40,328 nucleotides of DNA from Treponema sp. (GCA_024695475.1 JAILIC010000032.1:1-40328); one strand, 5' to 3'. Shown: positions 14,722 to 23,967, counted from the first letter of the stretch. The notes: generated by a model not told the origin, from the letters alone. Made by a program: numbers and translations.

Positions 14722-15216
14722 ATGAAAAAGATTATTGCTGGCATCCAGAGAGTACAGATACTTGCTGGAGGCTTTTTTTTATTAGTTTTTCTTCTGACCG
14801 TTGTTACCCAGATGTTTACGCGCTATGTAGGCATCGTAGCTACCTGGACAGAAGACGTTGAAATGTATTCTTTTATATGGGCTGTCTTTATGGGCGCAAG
14901 TGCCATGGTATACGAAAAAAGGCATTTTGCATTTACCGCTTTAAATGACTCCTTTAAGGATAATGTACCGGCATCAAAAAAGCTGTCCATAGTTATTTCT
15001 CTTGTAATGCTGATTTTTTGTGTACTCATGGTCTTTTACGGGGTACAACTTACTAAACAATTTTGGAATTATACTTGGGTTAATATTCCCAAATTTAAGC
15101 GTGGGGTAACATGGATTTGTGTACCTATTGCAGGTGTCACTTCTGCTTTGTATCTCATTGATAGTATAGTAACAGATGTAAGTTCATTAAAAAAAAGTAA
15201 AAATGGAGCAAACTGA
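14722..15216 (+). CDS. dctQ: TRAP transporter small permease subunit DctQ
   Basis: The product is a 164-residue inner-membrane protein with four hydrophobic segments (about residues 13-32, 47-65, 85-105 and 127-147), the DctQ arrangement. MFTRYVG and W..DVEMYSFIWAVFMGAS are family-typical. It is thought to help the large subunit couple substrate uptake to the sodium gradient. Its stop TGA (15214-15216) overlaps the start of dctM by one base, so the two are translated together. The ribosome site is weak (AGG before ATG 14722). Confidence 0.92.
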   Translation: MKKIIAGIQRVQILAGGFFLLVFLLTVVTQMFTRYVGIVATWTEDVEMYSFIWAVFMGASAMVYEKRHFAFTALNDSFKDNVPASKKLSIVISLVMLIFCVLMVFYGVQLTKQFWNYTWVNIPKFKRGVTWICVPIAGVTSALYLIDSIVTDVSSLKKSKNGAN

Positions 15217-16502
15217 TGGCACTGATCTTAGTTATTTTATTTATCGGACTTATAGCAATTGGTGTTCCTATTTCTTTTTCATTAGGGCTTGTTTCATTTA
15301 CCGGTATTTTTGCACTTCCTCAGATTCCAAATGCTGTTGTATTTAGTAAGATGTTCAACGGCTTAAATAGTTTTACACTGCTTGCTGTTCCTCTTTTTAT
15401 TTTGGCTGCAAACCTTATGAACGAGGGGGCTATTACAGATAAGTTGATTGACAGCTGTACAGCTCTTGTAGGTCGTTTTAGAGGTGGGCTGGCATATGCA
15501 AACATTCTTGTTTCCATGATTTTTGCAGGTATTTCTGGATCATCACAGGCTGATACCGCAGGTGTTGGTAAGGTTTTTATCCCTGCCATGGAAAAGCAAG
15601 GTTATGATATGGGAACTACTGTTGGTGTTACGGCTACTTCTTCTACTTTAGGGTCAATTATCCCGCCAAGCATTATCATGGTTGTCTATGCTGGTGTTGC
15701 CAATGTCAGTACGGGCGCTTTGTTTATGACAGGGCTTGTTCCAGGTGTGCTGTTAGGACTTGCCATGATGGCCGTTGTTAAGATGTATTCTAAAAAGAAG
15801 AATTTTCCTGTTGGCGAAAAAGTACCATTGCTACAGGTAGCAAAACAGACAGCAATATCTTTGCCAGCTTTGTTTACACCGGTACTTCTTATCGGAGGTA
15901 TTGTCAGTGGTTGGTTTACTCCTACAGAGTCAGCTGCATTTGCTTGTATCTATGCATTGATTATTGGAATCTTCTTTTATAAATCAATAAAAATAAGCAG
16001 ACTTCCTGCAATCCTGATTGAAACAATGAAGCTGTCATCATTATCACTGTTTGCACTTGCCTCTGCAAATGCTCTTGGTGAGCTGTTAAGCTATTATCAG
16101 CTTAATATGATTGTACGTGATTTCTTTATTGCTCTCCCTGGCGGAAAACTCTTCTTTATTTTTATTGTAATCGTTTTCTTCCTGTTTGTAGGAACCTTTA
16201 TGGATGCAGTCCCTGCAGAAATTCTTTTTGTTCCGATTGTTCTTCCTGCAGCGGTAAGTCTTGGTATTAGTCCTATTATGCTCGGTCTTATTACGGTATG
16301 TACCCTGTCGTTAGGTTTGGTAACACCTCCGTATGGTTTGTGCTTGTTGCTTGCGTCTTCGATAGGCAATCTGAGTATAGAAAAGTCATTTAAGGGATGT
16401 CTCCCTTATTTTATTTCTTCATTGATTATTCTTATTCTGCTTGCTGTATTCCCGGACTTTTGGCTGATGATACCTCAGACATTGTTCCCGAATTTGTTTT
16501 AA
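15216..16502 (+). CDS. dctM: TRAP transporter large permease subunit DctM
   Basis: The 428-residue integral membrane protein carries about eleven to twelve hydrophobic segments. Family motifs include GVPISFSLG, FILAANLMNEG, SGSSQADTAGVGKVFIPAM and GVTATSSTLGSIIPPSIIMVVYAG. The last contains the conserved proline pair at the sodium/substrate site. It forms the transport channel of the dctPQM set. GGAG lies 12 bases before the ATG inside dctQ. A strong terminator closes the operon. Confidence 0.96.
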   Translation: MALILVILFIGLIAIGVPISFSLGLVSFTGIFALPQIPNAVVFSKMFNGLNSFTLLAVPLFILAANLMNEGAITDKLIDSCTALVGRFRGGLAYANILVSMIFAGISGSSQADTAGVGKVFIPAMEKQGYDMGTTVGVTATSSTLGSIIPPSIIMVVYAGVANVSTGALFMTGLVPGVLLGLAMMAVVKMYSKKKNFPVGEKVPLLQVAKQTAISLPALFTPVLLIGGIVSGWFTPTESAAFACIYALIIGIFFYKSIKISRLPAILIETMKLSSLSLFALASANALGELLSYYQLNMIVRDFFIALPGGKLFFIFIVIVFFLFVGTFMDAVPAEILFVPIVLPAAVSLGISPIMLGLITVCTLSLGLVTPPYGLCLLLASSIGNLSIEKSFKGCLPYFISSLIILILLAVFPDFWLMIPQTLFPNLF

Positions 16503-16507
16503 AAGTA

Positions 16508-16549
16508 AAAGCTGACTGCTTTTAATTGCAAAAGTAGTCAGCTTTTTTT
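16508..16549 (+). terminator. Rho-independent terminator of dctPQM
   Basis: AAAGCTGACTGCTTTT and AAAAGTAGTCAGCTTT pair around AATTGC with one mismatch, followed by seven T residues. Confidence 0.92.
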
Positions 16550-16563
16550 GTAACGAGGTTTTT

Positions 16564-17529
16564 ATGTATCTTTTAGTTGCAAAACAACTGGTAATAATGT
16601 CCTTTTTGGCAATAGTCAGCTTTATCTTTGCTAAAAAAAATCACTATGGTGAGCGAGAGTCAGAGTTTTTAAGTCGTCTGCTGCTCTTTGTTATTTCGCC
16701 CTGTATGCTGTTTAATGCATTTAACATCCCTTTTAGTAGTCAAAAACTTTCTATTTTAAAATACTCAAATGGTATCGGTTTTTTAAGTCTTGCACTGATG
16801 ATACTTGTGGCAGTGGCTGTCATACACTCAAAAACAGAGGATGACAAACGGCGTGACTGCCTCGATAAGATGGCGTTTGTATTTTCAAATTCTGGATTTA
16901 TTGGGATTCCTCTTATTACTGGTGTGTATGGAGAAGAGGGAATTTTCCCTCTTATGGGATACCTCGCCATATACAATATTTTAATGTGGACTTTTGGCTA
17001 CTATAGCGTTAATAAAAAGCTGGGGTTTAAGCAGATACTGCTCAATCCAAATATTATTGCTATTGTGTTTGGCATCATCTTTTTTTTGTTGCCTGTACAA
17101 TTGCCACATGTGCTTAGTCAGACCATACGGTATTTTGGCGGTATGAATACTCCGGTTTCTATGGTGGTGCTCGGTTTGCTCTTTGCAGATTTTAAACGAC
17201 CGCAAAATCTGGGGAATGCTCTTTTATGGCGTGTGGCACGGACTATTGTATTTAGGCAGATTATCCTGCCCTGTTTGGTGCTGGCTCTGTTTAAGTTGAT
17301 ATTGCTTACACTGGTGTCAGTGATGGCTTTGCAGGTAGAAACAGTACAGCAAGTGATGATGATTATTTTTATTGCTGCAAGTTGTCCGGTAGGTATGAAT
17401 GTAGCAAACTTTGCGGTTATTTATAATAAAGATGAGTCTTATGCAAGCTTGTTGGTTTCTATTTCTTCCGTACTGTGTGTGGTGACGGTGCCGCTTATGG
17501 TACGTCTGGCAGAAATTGTGTTGTTTTAA
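16564..17529 (+). CDS. AEC-family (auxin efflux carrier-like) permease
   Basis: The 321-residue protein has about ten hydrophobic segments. Family features are NFSRLLLFV-type motifs near the start (FLSRLLLFVISPCMLFNAF), FSNSGFIGIPLITGVYGEEG in the middle, and an MNTPVSMVVLG segment before the second half. Bacterial AEC proteins (PF03547) export or take up malonate, malate or amino acids. The position after the TRAP operon suggests organic-acid traffic, but the terminator between them argues against one operon. GAGG lies six bases before the ATG. Confidence 0.88.
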   Translation: MYLLVAKQLVIMSFLAIVSFIFAKKNHYGERESEFLSRLLLFVISPCMLFNAFNIPFSSQKLSILKYSNGIGFLSLALMILVAVAVIHSKTEDDKRRDCLDKMAFVFSNSGFIGIPLITGVYGEEGIFPLMGYLAIYNILMWTFGYYSVNKKLGFKQILLNPNIIAIVFGIIFFLLPVQLPHVLSQTIRYFGGMNTPVSMVVLGLLFADFKRPQNLGNALLWRVARTIVFRQIILPCLVLALFKLILLTLVSVMALQVETVQQVMMIIFIAASCPVGMNVANFAVIYNKDESYASLLVSISSVLCVVTVPLMVRLAEIVLF

Positions 17530-17574
17530 TCTTATCTGTAAAGAATATAAACAAATGAAACAATTTATGTATCG

Positions 17575-17602
17575 TTGACTTTGTAACCGTATATGCTATA
17601 CT
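17575..17602 (+). promoter_or_regulatory. Strong promoter of the 41-residue membrane peptide gene
   Basis: TTGACT (17575-17580), a 16-base spacer and TATACT (17597-17602) lie about 47 bases before ATG 17650. Confidence 0.75.
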
Positions 17603-17649
17603 TGATATTATATAAAAATAGAATCTGCATGTAATTCTCTGGAGCATTT

Positions 17650-17775
17650 ATGAAACAGATTCGTTTTATTCTTCTTGGCATTTTTTGCTTGTGTGTAGCT
17701 ATGTGCATTATTGTATTTGGATCACATTTTTTATTTGTACGTGCTATGGATGCACATCTTGGTGATATTGCGTGA
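17650..17775 (+). CDS. 41-residue single-span membrane peptide upstream of feoAB
   Basis: This small frame starts MKQIRFILLGIFCLCVAMCI, forms one hydrophobic helix with three cysteines (about residues 6-30), and ends in a short polar tail. GGAG (17641-17644) lies five bases before the ATG. A strong promoter precedes it and a terminator follows within 60 bases, so it appears to be a self-contained transcript. Its position just before feoAB suggests a link to ferrous iron transport, perhaps as a small accessory subunit. Read-through at the terminator could also join the two. It could also be an uncoupled lipid-associated peptide. No family was recognised. Confidence 0.6.
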   Translation: MKQIRFILLGIFCLCVAMCIIVFGSHFLFVRAMDAHLGDIA

Positions 17776-17799
17776 GTAGAATATCATAATTTGCAACAT

Positions 17800-17831
17800 G
17801 CCTCTAGAAACTCGTGTTTTTAGAGGCTTTT
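17800..17831 (+). terminator. Terminator between the small peptide gene and feoAB
   Basis: GCCTCTAGAAAC and GTTTTTAGAGGC form a 12-bp stem with one mismatch and a 4-base loop, followed by TTTT. No clear separate promoter was found for feoAB, so partial read-through is possible. Confidence 0.8.
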
Positions 17832-17861
17832 GTATACATAACGGGTGGATAGTAGGCTGGT

Positions 17862-20207
17862 ATGAATCTTCATCACATAAAAATTGGGGAAACCGTTTGC
17901 GTTAAAAAACTTGGTGGTAACGGTGAACTGAGACAACACTTTCTTGATATGGGTATTATTCCTGGAGCAAAGATTACACTGGTAAAGTATGCTCCCTTGG
18001 GTGACCCTATGGAATTTCGCTTGCATGGCTATGAACTTACGCTTCGTATAAATGATGCAGAGAAAATAGAAGTTGAGCCTGTTGCTGAGAACGTACAACC
18101 TAAAAGTGGTACTCCGATTTTAGAAGCTTCTTCCACTGCTGAGCATCCAGGACTTGGTGAAGGTGGCAAATATCATGATAAAAAAGAAGAAAAGCCACTT
18201 CCCGATGGCATTACTCTTTCGTTTGCCTTAGTAGGCAATCAAAATTGTGGTAAGACGACACTGTTTAATAAACTTACTGGATCTAACCAACACGTTGGTA
18301 ATTTTCCTGGGGTAACCGTTGATAGAAAAACAGGAGTAATCAAAGGACACCCCGATACGCTTATAACTGATCTCCCTGGCATTTATTCCATGTCGCCATA
18401 TACAAGCGAGGAACTTATTTCTCGTGATTTTGTATTGACTGAAAAGCCTCATGCAATCATCAATATCGTTGATGCAACTAACATCGAGCGTAATTTGTAT
18501 CTGACGATGCAACTATTGGAACTACATATTCCAATGGTCATTGCCTTAAATATGATGGATGAGGTAAGTGCAAACGGTGGATCAATTGATGTAAACAAAA
18601 TGGAGCAAATCATTGGTGTACCTGTTGTTCCTATTTCTGCCAAAAAGGGGCAGGGAATCGAGGAGCTTGTATCTCATGCACTGCATGTGGCTAAGTTTCA
18701 GGAGCAACCGCTTCGTCAAGATTTTTGTGATAAAGAAGATAATGGTGGCGCGGTACATCGTGCGCTTCATGGCACAATACATCTTATTGAAGACCATGCG
18801 GAAAAAGCTGACGTGCCTATCCGTTTTGCGGCAACAAAATTGTTGGAAGATGATAAACGTATTCTCCATATGCTTAATCTTGATGTAAATGAAAAAGAAA
18901 TGCTTGAACACATTATTTTGCAGATGGAAAAGGAGCGTGGTCTTGATCGTAGTGCGGCAATTGCCGATATGCGTTTTAGCTTTGTCTATCGTCTTTGTGA
19001 TCTCTGTGTAAAAAAGCCTCATGAAAGTAAGGAACGGACTCGTAGTAAACAGATTGACCGGGTACTTACTGGAAAATGGACAGCTATACCTTGTTTTATC
19101 GGCATTATGGCTTGTGTGTTTTATCTCACGTTTAATGTGATTGGTGCATGGCTCCAAGGTCTGCTTGAATGGGGAATTGATGCTTTAACAGGTGTTTGTG
19201 ATTCAGCTCTCGCTAATGCAGGTGTAAACGAAGTGTTGCACGGACTTATCATCGATGGCATTTTTGCTGGTGTAGGAAGTGTCCTTTCTTTTTTGCCGAT
19301 AATCGTGACCTTGTTTTTTTTCTTGTCCATGCTCGAAGACTCTGGTTATATCGCTCGTGTTGCATTTTTTATGGATAAGTTGCTGCGCAAGATCGGACTC
19401 TCAGGACGAAGTATAGTTCCTCTTTTAATTGGATTTGGTTGTTCTGTTCCTGCCATTATGTCAACAAGAACATTACCAAGTGAGCGAGACAGAAAAATGA
19501 CCATTCTTCTTACTCCATTTATGAGTTGTACGGCAAAACTTCCTATATATGCTTTTTTTGTTAATGCATTTTTCCCTAAGCAGGGTGGTGTATTGATGAC
19601 AGGACTATATTTCTTGGGTATTATCGTAGGCATTGTGATTGCCCTTTTGTATAAACGGACATTATTTAAGGGCGAGGCTGTTCCTTTTGTGATGGAGTTA
19701 CCAAATTATCGGATGCCAGGCTTACATAATACTGTCCAACTGTTGTGGGAAAAAGCAAAGGACTTTTTACAGCGTGCTTTTACGGTCATCTTTATTGCAA
19801 CGATTGTCGTCTGGTTTTTACAGAGCTTTACCTGGAAAATGCAGCTTACGGGTGATGCTGAGTTAAGTATGCTAGCTTCAATTGCACGGTTGATTTCGCC
19901 TGTGATGAAGCCTTTAGGACTTGGTGATTGGCAAATTTCAGTTGCATTGGTAAGCGGTTTTATAGCAAAAGAAAGTGTTGTATCGACTTTGGAGATTTTG
20001 TTTGCAGGTGGCGTTGAGACCATGCTTACTTCGTTAGGTGCTGCAAGCCTTTTGGTATTTAGTTTGCTCTATACTCCTTGTGTTGCAGCTATTGCAGCGG
20101 TCAAACGCGAGCTTGGTGTTAAGTGGGCAGCTGGAGTAGTTGTCTGGCAGTGGCTGCTTGCATGGCTTTGTGCCTTTGTTGTGTATGTGATTGGACGGAT
20201 TATATAG
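17862..20207 (+). CDS. feoB: Ferrous iron transporter, FeoA-FeoB fusion
   Basis: FeoB imports Fe(II) across the inner membrane. In this 781-residue protein a complete FeoA SH3-like domain (residues 1-75, LGGNGELRQHFLDMGIIPGA) is fused through a polar linker (about 76-115) to FeoB. The G-protein motifs are intact: G1 GNQNCGKT (125-132), G2 Thr152 (NFPGVTVDRKTG), G3 DLPG (170-173) and G4 NMMD (230-233). The membrane part has the two Gate regions, including GFGCSVPAIMSTRTL and TPFMSCTAKLPIYAFFV. FeoA normally acts as a separate partner; fusion ensures equal amounts. The ribosome site before ATG 17862 is poor. No FeoC or Fur gene is in view. Confidence 0.96.
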   Translation: MNLHHIKIGETVCVKKLGGNGELRQHFLDMGIIPGAKITLVKYAPLGDPMEFRLHGYELTLRINDAEKIEVEPVAENVQPKSGTPILEASSTAEHPGLGEGGKYHDKKEEKPLPDGITLSFALVGNQNCGKTTLFNKLTGSNQHVGNFPGVTVDRKTGVIKGHPDTLITDLPGIYSMSPYTSEELISRDFVLTEKPHAIINIVDATNIERNLYLTMQLLELHIPMVIALNMMDEVSANGGSIDVNKMEQIIGVPVVPISAKKGQGIEELVSHALHVAKFQEQPLRQDFCDKEDNGGAVHRALHGTIHLIEDHAEKADVPIRFAATKLLEDDKRILHMLNLDVNEKEMLEHIILQMEKERGLDRSAAIADMRFSFVYRLCDLCVKKPHESKERTRSKQIDRVLTGKWTAIPCFIGIMACVFYLTFNVIGAWLQGLLEWGIDALTGVCDSALANAGVNEVLHGLIIDGIFAGVGSVLSFLPIIVTLFFFLSMLEDSGYIARVAFFMDKLLRKIGLSGRSIVPLLIGFGCSVPAIMSTRTLPSERDRKMTILLTPFMSCTAKLPIYAFFVNAFFPKQGGVLMTGLYFLGIIVGIVIALLYKRTLFKGEAVPFVMELPNYRMPGLHNTVQLLWEKAKDFLQRAFTVIFIATIVVWFLQSFTWKMQLTGDAELSMLASIARLISPVMKPLGLGDWQISVALVSGFIAKESVVSTLEILFAGGVETMLTSLGAASLLVFSLLYTPCVAAIAAVKRELGVKWAAGVVVWQWLLAWLCAFVVYVIGRII

Positions 20208-20256
20208 TCACATTTTTTAATGGTGAAAAGCGTAGTGTCATGATAGAATAGAATTA

Positions 20257-20292
20257 AAGTACTTTTAAATATTGTCGCTTTTTGAAGTACTT
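20257..20292. promoter_or_regulatory. Paired AAGTACTT palindromes upstream of preA
   Basis: The palindrome AAGTACTT occurs at 20257-20264 and 20285-20292, start to start 28 bases apart, in the 116-base gap before preA. The spacing suggests a dimeric regulator binding two sites, but none is known. RNA hairpin formation by the two copies is also possible. Confidence 0.35.
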
Positions 20293-20323
20293 ATTTTCGA
20301 CTGCTTCATCTGAGGAGTATATT

Positions 20324-21508
20324 ATGGCAACGCTAGAGACAACTGTTTTAGGAATTAAGTTTGAAAATCCTTTTTTATTGGCATCTGCCCCGCCAACAGC
20401 TTCAATAAAAAGTATTGATAAAGCATTTGAGTTAGGCTGGGGTGGTGCTGTTCTAAAAACGATAACGCCTGATGATCTTGTCATGGAAGAAGCAAGTCCC
20501 CGCTATGCGGTAATGAAAAACGGCAGCAAGGTGATTGGGTTTCAAAATATTGAGTTGTTAAGTCATGAAACAATACAATATTGGTGTGATGGTATCCAGT
20601 ATCTTAAAAAGAAGCACCCGACAAAAGTAATCATCGCAAGTATCATGGCTCCAGTTGAGCGGACTGCATGGCAGGATATTGTAAAAACACTGAACAAGGT
20701 ACCTATTGATGCCTTTGAGTTAAACTTTTCTTGTCCTCATGGTATGCCGGAGCGTAATATCGGCATGGCTATCGGCACCAGTGCTGAGATTTCCATTTTG
20801 ATTACCTCATGGGTAAAGGCTGTCGCTGAAAAACCTGTGTTTGTTAAATTGACGCCAAATGTAACTGATATTACTTGGATTGCAAAGGCGGTCGAGCGGG
20901 CCGGTACTGATGGTTTTGCTGCCATCAATACGGTACAAGGCTTTTTGGGTATGAATCTCGATACCCTCGAACCAAATCTCAATATAGATGGTTGCTCAAC
21001 GTATGGTGGCTGTTCTGGCCAGTTTGTAAGACCAATTGGCTTGCGCTGTGTCAGTCAAATGAGAAATGTGTCAAATCTGCCTATTTTGGGAATGGGTGGA
21101 ATTTCTACCTGGCAGGATGCTGCACAGTATATCCTTGCAGGTTCTGATGTAGTCCAGGTATGTACTGAAGTCATGCTTAATGGATATGGTATCATTGACG
21201 GCTTAAAGTCTGGATTGCTTGCATACCTAGAATCAAAAGGAATGAACAGCATTGCTGACTTAAAAGGACTGGCTGTTTCAAAGATAAATGCTCATAATGC
21301 TCTTAATAAATCATATCGCGTTTACCCGGTAATTGATGCTGCAACCTGTGTTGCCTGTTCCAAGTGTGTGCGTATCTGTGATGAATCAGAGTATCAGGCA
21401 TTATCATTACAAGATGGCAAGATAGTGGTGGATATGAAAAAGTGCAGTGGCTGTACATTGTGCAGCTTTGTATGCCCTAAAAATGCAATTTCTGTACAGA
21501 AAAAATAG
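20324..21508 (+). CDS. preA: NAD-dependent dihydropyrimidine dehydrogenase subunit PreA-like
   Basis: The 394-residue protein is a flavin (FMN) dihydroorotate dehydrogenase-like barrel with two 4Fe-4S clusters. The catalytic cysteine Cys137 lies in LNFSCPHGMPERNIGMA. The barrel ends about residue 320. The C-terminus has two cluster motifs, CVACSKCVRICDE and CSGCTLCSFVCPKN. PreA reduces uracil or thymine together with PreT, which supplies electrons from NADH. No preT is in the window, so its partner must lie elsewhere or the enzyme has another donor. GAGGAG (20312-20317) marks ATG 20324 as the start, not the in-frame codon at 20282. Confidence 0.9.
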   Translation: MATLETTVLGIKFENPFLLASAPPTASIKSIDKAFELGWGGAVLKTITPDDLVMEEASPRYAVMKNGSKVIGFQNIELLSHETIQYWCDGIQYLKKKHPTKVIIASIMAPVERTAWQDIVKTLNKVPIDAFELNFSCPHGMPERNIGMAIGTSAEISILITSWVKAVAEKPVFVKLTPNVTDITWIAKAVERAGTDGFAAINTVQGFLGMNLDTLEPNLNIDGCSTYGGCSGQFVRPIGLRCVSQMRNVSNLPILGMGGISTWQDAAQYILAGSDVVQVCTEVMLNGYGIIDGLKSGLLAYLESKGMNSIADLKGLAVSKINAHNALNKSYRVYPVIDAATCVACSKCVRICDESEYQALSLQDGKIVVDMKKCSGCTLCSFVCPKNAISVQKK

Positions 21509-21549
21509 CTATACTAGAGGACTGTGTATTCATCAATGGACTGACATAC

Positions 21550-22542
21550 TCACGGTAAGCAGGCATTCCGAATTGCCAGCTCCATAACTTGGGCTGCGAG
21601 CGTACCTGCAACGTTTATGTCTGCGTTTATTTTTTCTTTTGCACAAGAAAAAGCGTAGATAGTGTCGCCATCTGCCATGGTACCTACAGGACGGATACAT
21701 CTGTCATAAGCAGCTCTTGTCATGTTGGCGATTTTTTTTAACTGGGATTTTGAAAAGTCTCCGTTGGTAAAAATGGCACCTATGGTAGTGTTTGTCCTGC
21801 CGGTAAACATATCGGTCGGCTTTTGGATTTTATAGAGTTCCTGTACACTGTCGACAAAATCTGTACCTTGCTCATTCAAAAGTCCTGCAATTTTTTGACC
21901 ATGAAAATAGATGTCTCCGAGTGCATTGACGACTACAACGGCACCTATTTTGAGCTGTTCAATTTGTAAAGCAGCATATCCTATGCCGGCTTTTTGAGAA
22001 CGGGCCATTCCACAGAGTTTACCAACGGTTGCACCACAGCCAGCTCCAATACTGCCACTGCTTGGCTCATTCTTTTGTAGTGCATTGGAACACGCTTCAT
22101 AACCCATTTTTGCATCTGGCCGCACATCAGCTCTGCCATACGATAGGTCATATATATCGCTTTGGCATACGAGCGGAACCAACGCAAAGCCGGTATCATA
22201 GCCGATTTTGTTATCTTCAAGACATTTGAGTACGCCGTCACTTGCAGCTAGTCCGTATGCAGAGCCACCTGCTAAGACCAGAGCGTTAATGGGAGCATCG
22301 CTCCGTTCTGGATCAAGGAGAGGCGTTTCCCTTGATGCGGGACCGCCACCAGAAATGTCTACACCACCAATTGCCGTATGCGGAAAGTAAAAGACCGTTA
22401 GTCCTGTTTTTGCTTCATCATTTTGACAGTTCCCTACAGAAACTCCTTCAATATCGATAAATGCGATTTCTTTTTCTAAACTCATATACGTATTAGCCTC
22501 GTCCTTTAGTTTATTATACGACGGAAATAGCAATCGTGCCAT
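21550..22542 (-). CDS. P1-family / NylC-like N-terminal nucleophile hydrolase
   Basis: This is a 330-residue member of the P1 (DmpA/NylC, S58-like) family of self-processing amidases and peptidases. Recognisable are LDPERSDAPINALVLAGGSA, then GSIGAGCGATVGKL and the RTNTTIGAIFTN site. Autocleavage before Thr252 would give the N-terminal nucleophile, as in NylC. Family members hydrolyse amide bonds in D-amino acid, beta-peptide or oligoamide substrates; the substrate is unknown. The start may be Met20 (22485, MSLEKEIAFIDIEG), because homologues usually begin there; ribosome sites do not settle it. It is convergent with preA and divergent from creD. Confidence 0.82.
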   Translation of the reverse strand: MARLLFPSYNKLKDEANTYMSLEKEIAFIDIEGVSVGNCQNDEAKTGLTVFYFPHTAIGGVDISGGGPASRETPLLDPERSDAPINALVLAGGSAYGLAASDGVLKCLEDNKIGYDTGFALVPLVCQSDIYDLSYGRADVRPDAKMGYEACSNALQKNEPSSGSIGAGCGATVGKLCGMARSQKAGIGYAALQIEQLKIGAVVVVNALGDIYFHGQKIAGLLNEQGTDFVDSVQELYKIQKPTDMFTGRTNTTIGAIFTNGDFSKSQLKKIANMTRAAYDRCIRPVGTMADGDTIYAFSCAKEKINADINVAGTLAAQVMELAIRNACLP

Positions 22543-22568
22543 ATAACTTGCTGTAACCTTAAGTGTGC

Positions 22569-22597
22569 TTGTGTTTTTATGTAGATATACGTATGCT
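22569..22597 (+). promoter_or_regulatory. Promoter of creD
   Basis: TTGTGT (22569-22574), a 17-base spacer and TATGCT (22592-22597) lie 33 bases before the creD start. Confidence 0.5.
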
Positions 22598-22629
22598 AGA
22601 CTACATTGTGCTGAAAAGTGGAGTAAGAC

Positions 22630-23967
22630 ATGAAAAATATTTTTGAAATAAATAAGTCTTCAATTAAGTTTATACTGATATTTGTACTGATCCTGCTGTT
22701 TATGATTCCTATTTCGTTAATCAAGAACCTTATCTATGATCGAAAAATGTACCAGAGAGAAGCTGTCGAATCGATTATAGAGCCAGTGGGGAGCAAGGCA
22801 GACATACAGGGGCTTGTTATAGCTGTTCCTTATAAGCTTTATCAGGAAAAAGTTGATGCTAAAGGGAATAAGCTTACTGAGTGTGAAATAAAATACATTG
22901 TATTTGCTCCTGATGTATACAAGTTGGATGTACGTGCTGATCCGTATTACTTACACCGAGGTATTTTTAAGGTACCTGTTTTTAACGGACAGATTGATGT
23001 AACGGCAGATTTTGACGGCTTTAGCTTTACCCATTTTACTATTCCGAAAGAAAATATACTGATAAACGAGGCTGTTTTAATAATTGGACTTTCCAATACA
23101 AAAACCATTACTGCCCAGCCAAAACTGGATATTAATGGAGAGACATTGGCGCTATCGCCGATAAAGTATGATTCTATTTCACCATTTACGAATTCCATCT
23201 ATTATAATCTATCGCTTACAGCAATGACTGAGAATGTACATCTTACTGGTACCTTGGACTTTCAAGGTGGTGAGGACATACAGCTACGTCCTATAGCAGC
23301 TGACAATGTGTTTACTATGCAGTCAAACTGGAGTTCTCCCAGTTTTTCTGGTGGTTGGCTCCCTAAAGAACGGAATGTTTCTGAAGATGGATTTACAGCG
23401 CTTTGGAGTATTGCTGGTTTGAGTACGGTATATCCTAAAAGCTGGAATGCAGAAAAGACTTTTAAGCCGGAGTCGATTACGGTTTCGTTTATTGTTCCTG
23501 TTAATGCGTATAAAAAGACTGAGCGCAGTGTCAAATATGCGTTGCTGTTTTTGATTATTCCCTTTATAGCCTTGTTGATTTCTGAAATATTTTCAAAGAG
23601 CCGGATTCATCCTATACAGTATTGTCTCATTGGATTTGCTGATGTCCTTTTTTATTTATTGTTGCTTTCTATTTCGGAACATCTGCCATTTGATTTTGCA
23701 TATCTGATTTGTTCTGTAAGTGTCTGTCTGGCTACAATGCTGTATGCTGCGGCTATTTTTAAGAGTTTTAAGTGGGGCTCGCTTTTATGTGGCGTTCAGT
23801 TTACTTCGTATATCTTTTTATATGGAACCTTACAGGCAGAAGATTATGCGCTGCTTATTGGTAGCATAGGTCTGTTTGTTGTTACCATATTGCTTATGTT
23901 TATTACTCGCAAGATTGACTGGTACCAGTTGATTGAAAGTAATGGAAGTGAAGAAAAAGTGCTTTAG
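22630..23967 (+). CDS. creD: CreD-like inner-membrane protein
   Basis: The 445-residue product has the CreD layout. There is an N-terminal helix (about residues 10-34), a large exported domain of beta character (about 40-305) and five to six hydrophobic segments in the last third (310-430). Family motifs are LIKNLIYDRKMYQREAVESI near the start and SEIFSKSRIHPIQYCLIGFADVLFYLLLLSISEH. In other bacteria CreD is linked to envelope integrity and resistance to colicins and beta-lactams. It is usually encoded with creBC or alone; here it is alone. The match is by family motifs. Confidence 0.85.
   Translation: MKNIFEINKSSIKFILIFVLILLFMIPISLIKNLIYDRKMYQREAVESIIEPVGSKADIQGLVIAVPYKLYQEKVDAKGNKLTECEIKYIVFAPDVYKLDVRADPYYLHRGIFKVPVFNGQIDVTADFDGFSFTHFTIPKENILINEAVLIIGLSNTKTITAQPKLDINGETLALSPIKYDSISPFTNSIYYNLSLTAMTENVHLTGTLDFQGGEDIQLRPIAADNVFTMQSNWSSPSFSGGWLPKERNVSEDGFTALWSIAGLSTVYPKSWNAEKTFKPESITVSFIVPVNAYKKTERSVKYALLFLIIPFIALLISEIFSKSRIHPIQYCLIGFADVLFYLLLLSISEHLPFDFAYLICSVSVCLATMLYAAAIFKSFKWGSLLCGVQFTSYIFLYGTLQAEDYALLIGSIGLFVVTILLMFITRKIDWYQLIESNGSEEKVL

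Noticed and set aside
18582-19157. Long minus-strand frame of 191 codons inside feoB
   Set aside because: It lies wholly within the FeoB coding region, has no family features and no promoter or ribosome site.
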